Shown: piece by piece, positions 1 to 4,804 of the stretch | Numbering within the stretch: the stretch's first letter is position 1 | How the letters are laid out: each line of letters opens with the position of its first letter | Assembly: GCA_003450915.1 (NCBI GenBank) | Contig: DMEM01000174.1 | Coordinates: forward strand, 1-5,301 | Length of the DNA stretch: 5,301 nt | From: Alphaproteobacteria bacterium | GTDB taxonomy: Bacteria > Pseudomonadota > Alphaproteobacteria > UBA1280 > UBA12223 | Direction of reading: 5' to 3' | Position numbers and translations under genes: made by a program | Notes under the pieces: generated by a model | What the model was told of the DNA's origin: nothing | The model's input: the letters and a program-made list of their open reading frames with translations, nothing else | The model's database searches: none

Positions 1-90
1 ATTTCTTTTTAAATAAAACTGTGATATCATTAAAAATCGTTCAAGTTTGAATTGTTATTTTGTTTGATTATTTAATTTATTTATTCGCTT

Positions 91-107
91 ATTTACAATT
101 TGTAAAT
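91..107. repeat. perfect 8-bp-arm palindrome, possible operator
   Basis: The sequence ATTTACAATTTGTAAAT reads as ATTTACAA, a central T, then TTGTAAAT, an exact inverted repeat. The single-base centre is too short for an RNA hairpin loop, so a dimeric DNA-binding protein site is the more natural reading. It lies about 55 to 70 bp upstream of the candidate -35 element of fliM, a position open to activation or looping. I do not recognise the site as belonging to a specific regulator, and AT-rich DNA produces such palindromes by chance fairly often. Confidence 0.35.
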
Positions 108-162
108 GGCGTTCTTAAATAAACTAAATACTCTGTCAAAATATGACACATTACACAAAATT

Positions 163-191
163 ATTACAAAAAATATAAAATATATTATAAA
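163..191 (+). promoter_or_regulatory. candidate sigma70-type promoter for fliM
   Basis: ATTACA at 163-168 matches TTGACA at four of six positions. It is followed after 17 bp by TATAAA at 186-191, which matches TATAAT at five of six. Transcription would start near 198 and give a leader of about 25 nt before the ribosome binding site and start. An overlapping alternative, ATTACA at 150-155 with TATAAA at 174-179 and an 18-bp spacer, is nearly as good. The DNA is so AT-rich that -10-like hexamers are common, so the call is tentative. Confidence 0.3.
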
Positions 192-210
192 ATAGAGCTT
201 TATAATAATA

Positions 211-216
211 AGGAAG
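211..216 (+). promoter_or_regulatory. ribosome binding site that decides the fliM start
   Basis: AGGAAG is the only Shine-Dalgarno-like sequence here. It is 1 nt from the ATG at 218 but 7 nt from the in-frame ATG at 224. Normal spacing favours 224, which removes Met-Ser from the longest reading frame. Confidence 0.6.
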
Positions 217-223
217 TATGAGT

Positions 224-1324
224 ATGGCTCCGGAAAATCAAGAAGTTGAAAAAACAGAAGAAGAGATGATGGCCGAATGGGAGGCTATGGCTGCTGAAGA
301 GCCTAGCGAAGGTTCTGAATCAGAGCCTGTTGAAGTATCATCTTCTGTTATTGATGAAAGAATCTTAGATCAGGATGAAATTGATTCTCTTTTAGGTATT
401 GACGATGACGAATACGAAAAAGTAAAAAACTCAGGTATTAGGCAATTAGTTAACAGTAGTGTAATTTCATATGAGAAATTACCAATGCTAAGTGTTATTT
501 TCGATAGATTTGAACGATTAATGTCTACAAGTTTAAGACAATTTGCAGCTGATAATGTTGATATTACCATAGAACAGGTTACATCTGTAAGATTTGGTGA
601 GTATTTAAACTCAATTCCATTACCTGCAGGTATTTCCGTTGTAAATGCCGAAGGTTTAGGCGGTTCAATTTTAATGGTTTATGAAAGTAGACTTGTTTTT
701 GGTTTAGTTGAAGTTCTGCTTGGCGGTAGAAAATCAAAACATTCAAGAGTTGAAGATCGTGAATTTACTAAAATTGAAAGATCTATGATTGAGGAACTAA
801 CAAATATGATGTTAGCAGACTTAATTAACGCTTTTGAACCAGTAGCTCCAGTAGAGTTTAGATATGAGCGTATGGAAAGTAATCCTAGATTCGCCTTTGT
901 TACTCAAGAAAGTAACGCATGTATTTTAGTTAATGTTAGAATTTCTCTTGCAGGGCGTGATGGTAGGGTGCAGTTTTGTATGCCGTATGCTACATTAGAG
1001 CCTATAAGAGAGCAATTATTACAAAAATTTGCTGGTGAGAAGTTTGGTCAAGATAACATTTGGGAGAATCACTTAGCTCAAAACTTATATGATGCAGATA
1101 TTTCTGCAAAAGTTGAACTAGATACAGTAAAAGTTATGTTGGATGAAGCTTTGAAATGGAAAATAGGTGATACATTAAAATTAAGTGTTAAGCCTAATCA
1201 GCCTGTAAAAGTTAACCTTGAAGGCATTACAACGATGATTGGTAAAGTTGGTAATGTTGATAATAAATTAGCAGTAAAAGTATTACGAACTATCTCGGAT
1301 ATAAATAGCTTAGAGGAAGATTAA
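224..1324 (+). CDS. fliM: flagellar motor switch protein FliM
   Basis: FliM forms the middle layer of the cytoplasmic C-ring and is the docking point for phosphorylated CheY, so it converts chemotaxis signalling into a change of motor rotation. The 366-residue product shows the family order. A CheY-binding peptide, LDQDEIDSLLG, lies at residues 48-58. The central CheC-like domain spans roughly 70-270, with GLGGSILMVYE near 144 and a VEVLLGG segment near 162-168. The C-terminal SpoA domain, which pairs with FliN, spans roughly 293-357. Unlike enterobacterial FliM, where the peptide sits at the extreme N-terminus, about 45 strongly acidic residues (including EEEMMAEWEAMAAEE) come first; comparable extensions occur in alphaproteobacteria. 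The ATG at 224 is preferred to 218 because of ribosome binding site spacing. The gene is first in a tight run with the next two. The family assignment is very secure. Confidence 0.96.
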   Translation: MAPENQEVEKTEEEMMAEWEAMAAEEPSEGSESEPVEVSSSVIDERILDQDEIDSLLGIDDDEYEKVKNSGIRQLVNSSVISYEKLPMLSVIFDRFERLMSTSLRQFAADNVDITIEQVTSVRFGEYLNSIPLPAGISVVNAEGLGGSILMVYESRLVFGLVEVLLGGRKSKHSRVEDREFTKIERSMIEELTNMMLADLINAFEPVAPVEFRYERMESNPRFAFVTQESNACILVNVRISLAGRDGRVQFCMPYATLEPIREQLLQKFAGEKFGQDNIWENHLAQNLYDADISAKVELDTVKVMLDEALKWKIGDTLKLSVKPNQPVKVNLEGITTMIGKVGNVDNKLAVKVLRTISDINSLEED

Positions 1325-1330
1325 TTTTTA

Positions 1331-1900
1331 ATGGCAAAAATTATTTTAGATATATTTTTAATTCTATTTTTTATAGCAGTTGCAGGTTTGCAGGTTTATG
1401 TTATTTTAAGAATTAGAGATTTAAAAAACAGTTATGATGGCTTTGTAAAAGCGCAACAAGAGTTTGTTCAGTTTATTGAAAAGGCGCGTCAGTCATTAAT
1501 GCTTGTTAATTCACAGGCAACAGATGTTATACCAGAACTAAAAAAACATATTGAAGAGTCAGATGCATTAATGCAAGACTTTAGCTTTGTATTAGCTAGA
1601 GCAAATAAAAAAATAGAAGTGTTACAAAGCTTATCAAAAGCTGAACAATCGGTAGATCAAGAGTTTACTCAACAGGTAGCCCCTGTTAATAATTACTCAG
1701 TAAATAATAATTATACAACAAATGCTTTTGAACAGTCAAAAGAAGATTCTTTAGATAATGATCCTATTCTTGCTCGCTTAGAGCAGTTAGAACAACAGGA
1801 ACAAAATGAAAAATCAGGTGAAGACTTCTTAAAATCTGATAATAAAAGAGCAATGCAACAGCAAGAATTAATAGAAAAAGCATTAAGGGAGATTTTATAA
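1331..1900 (+). CDS. DUF6468-like membrane-anchored flagellar-cluster protein
   Basis: This 189-residue protein has one N-terminal membrane segment (about residues 5-26). A helical region follows (about 30-105) that includes SDALMQDFSFVLARANKKIE. Next comes a low-complexity Asn-rich stretch (about 120-131), then a Gln/Glu-rich helix, and a conserved-looking tail ending in ELIEKALREIL. The anchor, the mid-region helix, the tail and the position directly after fliM match alphaproteobacterial DUF6468 proteins as I know them; no search was run. The biochemical function is unknown. The start lies 6 nt after the fliM stop; its likely ribosome binding site, AGAGGAAG (1312-1319), sits in the last fliM codons with rather long spacing. 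The stop overlaps the next start. Context suggests a role in switch or stator assembly, but that is inference. The anchor plus helices also resemble generic coiled-coil membrane proteins. Confidence 0.75.
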   Translation: MAKIILDIFLILFFIAVAGLQVYVILRIRDLKNSYDGFVKAQQEFVQFIEKARQSLMLVNSQATDVIPELKKHIEESDALMQDFSFVLARANKKIEVLQSLSKAEQSVDQEFTQQVAPVNNYSVNNNYTTNAFEQSKEDSLDNDPILARLEQLEQQEQNEKSGEDFLKSDNKRAMQQQELIEKALREIL

Positions 1901-2451
1901 TGCGTTTCGCTTTATTTAGTTTAATAACAGTTTTATTTTCAACTTCAGTATTTGCTCAAAATATTGAAGAAATTATCGTTAACGAAAAAGTGTATCCAAC
2001 ACCTGTAAATGTAAAGTTTGATGTTACTAAAAAAGAATTTACAGAAAATGAAATTATGTTACTACAAAGTTTAGAATCTAGACGTATTGAGCTTGAAAGA
2101 AAGGCTCAGGTTTTAATAGTAAGGGAAAAATTAATCGATTTATCTGAAATTAAGCTATTAGAAAAGATTGAAAAGTTAGAAAAATTAGAAAAATCTATAA
2201 AAAAACTGTTAAATGATGTTTCTGTAAAAGAAGAAAAGAGATTAGCCGATTTAGCCATTGTATATTCAGAAATGAAACCAGCTTTAGCTGCAGAGAGATT
2301 AAATGTTTTAGATGAAATAACGGTTTACGGCATTTTAAAAAGAATGAGTTTTAAAAAATCTGCAAAGGTTTTAGAGAAGATGAAGGTAGAAAAAGTACGT
2401 ATAATATCTAGAATGCTTGCAGAAAAGACACTACTGCCCCAGATTAAATAA
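1900..2451 (+). CDS. motE: MotE-like flagellar motor protein (secreted or envelope)
   Basis: The 183-residue product begins with a signal peptide: a hydrophobic core at about residues 3-16 and a likely cleavage site after VFA (17-19). A long charged helix predicted to form a coiled coil spans about 47-115 and includes four near-identical E-K-x triplets at 88-99. A small helical C-terminal domain (about 118-178) has the spaced pattern of MgtE-N-like repeats found in MotE proteins. MotE of Sinorhizobium is described as a periplasmic helper of the motor protein MotC; whether this homologue does the same is inferred. The start codon overlaps the previous stop as TAATG, with AAGGGAG at 1885-1891 well placed, so translation is likely coupled. 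No motB or motC lies in the window. Sequence divergence makes the family call good but not certain. Confidence 0.72.
   Translation: MRFALFSLITVLFSTSVFAQNIEEIIVNEKVYPTPVNVKFDVTKKEFTENEIMLLQSLESRRIELERKAQVLIVREKLIDLSEIKLLEKIEKLEKLEKSIKKLLNDVSVKEEKRLADLAIVYSEMKPALAAERLNVLDEITVYGILKRMSFKKSAKVLEKMKVEKVRIISRMLAEKTLLPQIK
2161..2196 (+). repeat. four degenerate 9-bp units in motE coiled coil
   Basis: Four successive units of the form GAAAAR plus one variable codon encode EKI, EKL, EKL, EKS (residues 88-99). The units differ by only a few bases, suggesting past in-frame duplication within the predicted coiled coil. Confidence 0.5.
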
Positions 2452-2530
2452 TAAAATTATTGATTTTTTCAAAAAAAACTGTCAAACTTCTTGTAATAAT
2501 AATAAATAAATTTACGGGAGTAAAAAATAT
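2452..2530. other. intergenic spacer between motE and cheY
   Basis: This is the largest gap between genes after fliM. It contains A and T runs, the octamer CTGTCAAA at 2479-2486 that also occurs at 133-140 upstream of fliM, a candidate extended -10 element, and the cheY ribosome binding site. A weak all-AT inverted repeat at 2447-2461, with a T run after it, is not convincing as a terminator. Confidence 0.6.
2492..2500 (+). promoter_or_regulatory. candidate extended -10 promoter for cheY
   Basis: TGTAATAAT fits the extended -10 pattern TGnTATAAT with one mismatch. Transcription would begin near 2507 and give a leader of about 24 nt. No good -35 hexamer lies at the usual distance, where the DNA is a run of A, although an A-run could act as an UP-like element. 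It would let cheY and cheZ be expressed independently of fliM. Tentative because of the AT-rich background. Confidence 0.25.
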
Positions 2531-2917
2531 ATGGCTGTTGATAAAAATATGAGAATTCTTGTAGTTGATGATTTTCACACTATGAGAAGAATTGTAATTA
2601 ACTTACTTAAGCAGTTGGGTTTTTCTAATGTTGTTGAAGCTGGCGACGGTAAAGAAGCATTAGAAAAAGTACACTCAGATAAAATTGATCTAGTTGTTTC
2701 AGACTGGAACATGCCGAATATGACAGGAATAGAATTTCTAAAAGAACTTAGAGCAGATGAAAGATATAAAAGCTTGCCATTTATTATGGTTACTGCAGAA
2801 GGTAAAAAAGAAAATGTTATTGCTGCGGTTCACGCTGGCGTAAGTAATTATGTTGTTAAGCCTTTTAACGCTGCAACACTAAAAGAAAAACTGACTAAAG
2901 TTGTTGGTGAATTTTAA
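2531..2917 (+). CDS. cheY: chemotaxis response regulator CheY
   Basis: CheY is the single-domain receiver that takes phosphate from CheA and, when phosphorylated, binds FliM to change motor rotation. The 128-residue length is typical, with no output domain. All key residues are present: acidic pocket D13 and D14, phosphoacceptor D58 in SDWNMP, switch threonine T88 in VTAEG, the aromatic switch residue Y107, and K110 in the KPF motif. These match D12, D13, D57, T87, Y106 and K109 of Escherichia coli CheY one for one with an offset of one. The start has a ribosome binding site GGGAG at 2516-2520. It is followed 19 nt later by cheZ, its phosphatase, which supports a motor-controlling CheY over a generic receiver. 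Confidence 0.96.
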   Translation: MAVDKNMRILVVDDFHTMRRIVINLLKQLGFSNVVEAGDGKEALEKVHSDKIDLVVSDWNMPNMTGIEFLKELRADERYKSLPFIMVTAEGKKENVIAAVHAGVSNYVVKPFNAATLKEKLTKVVGEF

Positions 2918-2921
2918 AGTT

Positions 2922-2927
2922 AAGGAG
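2922..2927 (+). promoter_or_regulatory. ribosome binding site that decides the cheZ start
   Basis: AAGGAG lies 9 nt before the ATG at 2937. A longer in-frame reading from TTG at 2901 would overlap the end of cheY and would bury this site inside the coding sequence, so the ATG at 2937 is preferred. Confidence 0.75.
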
Positions 2928-2936
2928 TTTAACACT

Positions 2937-3632
2937 ATGGTTAATAAAGAATTAGTACAAAATAAAATTGAAGCGCTAGAAGGCACAAAAGAAGAATTTG
3001 TTCCAATTGAGCAAGTTCGAGAACTAACTAACGCAATTAAATCTTTATTTGAAGGTAATTTTGAAGAAGTAAATATTGAGCTTTACGGTGAGCTAGGTGA
3101 ATTAGCTAGATTTATTAATAATGCTAAAAAAGAGTTGCAAGATTTTCAACCAGATTCATTATCAAATGAAAAATTACCAGAAGCTTCTGATCAGCTAGCT
3201 GCTATTGTTACAACAACAGAAGATGCAACTAGAAAAATTATGGATTCATGTGATGATATTAATGCAATTCATGAAAGAGTTAGAGATAGACTTCTTAGCA
3301 TTGAACCTCCATTAGATCCTGATGTTGTAGCATCAATTGAAGATTCATTAATGGAAGCTCAAACTTCATCAATGCAAATTTATGAAGCATGTACTTTCCA
3401 AGACTTAACAGGTCAAAGAATTCAAAAAATTGTTGAAACATTAAAAGAAGTTGAAAGACAAGTTCTAAGAATGGTTATTATTTTCGGTCTAAATAACGAA
3501 AATGCTAAGTCAATTGATGAAGATAAGAAAAAAGCTCTGCAAAGTGATGCAGATCTACTTAACGGTCCTCAATTACCGGGTAATAGTCTAGAACAAGACG
3601 ATATTGATGATATCTTAAATCAACTATTATAA
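2937..3632 (+). CDS. cheZ: CheY-P phosphatase CheZ
   Basis: CheZ accelerates dephosphorylation of CheY-P and so ends the motor signal. The 231-residue product has a helical N-terminal part (with LYGELGELARFINNAKKEL at about 49-67). A long helical hairpin carries the signature FQDLTGQRIQKI at 154-165; D156 and Q160 correspond to the catalytic D143 and Q147 of Escherichia coli CheZ. An acidic, flexible linker leads to the C-terminal peptide LEQDDIDDILNQLL (218-231), in the place of the CheY-docking helix of known CheZ proteins. Many alphaproteobacteria lack CheZ and rely on phosphate-sink CheY proteins, so its presence is informative. It follows cheY closely and probably shares its transcript. 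Its last codons and stop form one arm of a hairpin (3622-3653). Confidence 0.93.
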   Translation: MVNKELVQNKIEALEGTKEEFVPIEQVRELTNAIKSLFEGNFEEVNIELYGELGELARFINNAKKELQDFQPDSLSNEKLPEASDQLAAIVTTTEDATRKIMDSCDDINAIHERVRDRLLSIEPPLDPDVVASIEDSLMEAQTSSMQIYEACTFQDLTGQRIQKIVETLKEVERQVLRMVIIFGLNNENAKSIDEDKKKALQSDADLLNGPQLPGNSLEQDDIDDILNQLL

Positions 3633-3661
3633 GGCTCTTGCCTTATAATAGTTTTCTTCTT
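3622..3661 (+). terminator. intrinsic terminator or attenuator overlapping the cheZ stop
   Basis: Bases 3622-3635 and 3640-3653 are perfect inverted complements (14 bp) around a TCTT loop, with GGC/GCC closing the loop end. The stem is followed by TTCTTCTT, six T in eight bases, on the + strand only. This is the layout of a rho-independent terminator, though the stem base is AT-rich and the T run is interrupted by C. The left arm includes the final cheZ codons and the TAA at 3630-3632, so a terminating ribosome would cover it. It may act as a partial terminator that lowers cheB and cheA relative to cheY and cheZ, or protect the upstream mRNA 3' end. Confidence 0.65.
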
Positions 3662-3703
3662 AAATAAAAAATAATAAAAACAATAATATAAAGAGGAAGT
3701 TCT

Positions 3704-4789
3704 ATGAACGAAAAAATTAAGGTTTTAATAGTTGATGACTCAGCTTTTATGCGTAACATTCTTGAAAGAATGATTAAAACTAGTTCTGATATGGAAGTGG
3801 TTGGCAAAGCTGAAAATGGCCTTGAGGCTGTAGAATTAGTAAAATCACTAAAGCCAGATGTGGTAACCTTAGATATTGAAATGCCTAAAATGAATGGATT
3901 AGAGGCATTAAAAGTTATCATGAAAGAATGCCCTACATCTGTAGTTATGGTTTCAAGTTTAACAGAGCAAGGTGCTAAAGAAACTATACAGGCTTTAGAG
4001 CTTGGTGCAATAGATTTTATTCCCAAAGCATTAGATAATGCGGCAGAAAATATTTTCAAAAAAGCAGAATTTGTAAAAGATAAAATTACTGCAGCATCAA
4101 GAGCTAAAGTATCAGGCAAAGCATCAAGATTTGTAACATCAAGTAGATCTACTAAACCAACTGATAAAGTTGCAATGCCAAAAATGTCAGGGTACTTAAA
4201 ACGAGCTTCTTATAAAGGAGTGCCAAAACTTTTAGTTATTGGTTCTAGTACTGGGGGCCCTAAAGCATTAAGTGAAGTTATTTCTGGTTTGAAATCTAAC
4301 TTAAAAGTTCCTACTGTTATTGCTCAACATATGCCTGAAGGATTTACAAATGCTTTAGCAGATAGAATGGATAGAAGTTACGATATTTCAGTTAAAGAGG
4401 CTGAAGATGGTGAAAAATTAAATCCAGGTTGTGTATATATTGCACCAGGTGGTAAACATTTAAGAGTTGAAAATAGATTAAACACTTTATATGCAAAAAT
4501 AAGTGGTGATAAGGGAGAAAGCCCATTTAGACCATCAGTTAATGTATTAGCAGAATCTGCAAATAAAGCAGTTGGTGCTAACTGTGTTGCTGTTATGTTA
4601 ACAGGCATGGGATCTGATGGAGCAAAAGAATTTAAAACATTAAAAGAATCAGGCGCATATGTTATAACTCAAGATGAGGAAACATGTACAGTTTACGGTA
4701 TGCCAAAATCAGTAGTTGATTTAAACGCAAGTGATGAAGAGTTGTCTATAACTCAAATTGCAACTGTAGTTAATGCGTTAATAAAATAA
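3704..4789 (+). CDS. cheB: chemotaxis protein-glutamate methylesterase/deamidase CheB
   Basis: CheB removes methyl groups from receptor glutamates and deamidates receptor glutamines, the adaptation arm of chemotaxis; phosphorylation by CheA activates it. The 361-residue product is a full-length two-domain protein. An N-terminal receiver (about 4-122) has D11, D12, phosphoacceptor D57 in LDIEMP, S84 and K108. A Ser/Lys/Arg-rich linker spans about 125-172. The C-terminal esterase domain (about 175-360) carries the catalytic triad S182 in GSSTGGP, H209 in QHMPEGF and D305 in LTGMGSDGA. The ribosome binding site AGAGGAAG (3692-3699) supports the start. It lies downstream of the hairpin after cheZ and 15 nt before cheA. 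Its partner methyltransferase gene cheR is not in the window. Confidence 0.97.
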   Translation: MNEKIKVLIVDDSAFMRNILERMIKTSSDMEVVGKAENGLEAVELVKSLKPDVVTLDIEMPKMNGLEALKVIMKECPTSVVMVSSLTEQGAKETIQALELGAIDFIPKALDNAAENIFKKAEFVKDKITAASRAKVSGKASRFVTSSRSTKPTDKVAMPKMSGYLKRASYKGVPKLLVIGSSTGGPKALSEVISGLKSNLKVPTVIAQHMPEGFTNALADRMDRSYDISVKEAEDGEKLNPGCVYIAPGGKHLRVENRLNTLYAKISGDKGESPFRPSVNVLAESANKAVGANCVAVMLTGMGSDGAKEFKTLKESGAYVITQDEETCTVYGMPKSVVDLNASDEELSITQIATVVNALIK

Positions 4790-4790
4790 T

Positions 4791-4796
4791 AAGAGG
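4791..4796 (+). promoter_or_regulatory. ribosome binding site supporting the cheA start
   Basis: AAGAGG lies 8 nt before the ATG at 4805, which selects that codon over the in-frame ATGs at 4811 and 4814. Another ATG at 4800 is in a different frame and too close to the site. Confidence 0.55.
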
Positions 4797-4804
4797 TAGA
4801 TGTT

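Larger units (their letters stand above)
1..223. other. AT-rich gene-free leader upstream of fliM
   Basis: No convincing coding region is seen on either strand here; stop codons are frequent and composition is far more AT-rich than in the genes that follow. The segment holds a perfect palindrome at 91-107, weaker dyads at 40-51 and 134-148, and a candidate promoter at 163-191. It is most simply the regulatory region of the fliM transcript. The gene to the left lies outside the window, so whether this is also a divergent promoter region cannot be judged. Confidence 0.7.

Noticed and set aside
30..44. CtrA-like half sites, TTAA then TCAA seven bases later
   Set aside because: One mismatch in a motif made almost entirely of A and T, in AT-rich DNA; chance matches are expected.
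41..70. sigma28-like promoter
   Set aside because: TCAAGTTT at 41-48 is close to the -35 TAAAGTTT, but the nearest GATA-like -10 is about 14 bp away instead of 11 and matches poorly.
104..121. sigma54-like promoter around TGGC
   Set aside because: GG at 108-109 is not followed by GC at the required spacing.
370..570. Open frame on the minus strand inside fliM
   Set aside because: Short, antisense to conserved FliM coding sequence, with no recognisable motif.
2447..2469. Terminator after motE (AATAAT, 3 nt, ATTATT, then a T run)
   Set aside because: The stem is only six A/T pairs, too weak to terminate convincingly.
2901..2936. Longer cheZ start at TTG 2901
   Set aside because: It would overlap the end of cheY and place the good AAGGAG site inside the gene; the ATG at 2937 has proper spacing.
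3644..3649. Perfect TATAAT as a cheB promoter
   Set aside because: It lies inside the right arm of the hairpin after cheZ, and no -35 or correctly spaced TG extension accompanies it; the terminator reading explains it better.
3643..4119. Open frame of 158 codons on the minus strand inside cheB
   Set aside because: It lies opposite a full-length CheB with all its motifs, has no recognisable domain, and includes intergenic DNA at its end. It is an antisense shadow.
4254..4260. G5C3 run in AT-rich DNA, possible special site
   Set aside because: It encodes the invariant Gly-Gly-Pro next to the CheB catalytic serine, and coding constraint explains most of it.
4378..4608. Open frame on the minus strand inside cheB
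   Set aside because: Antisense to the CheB catalytic domain, with no recognisable motif.
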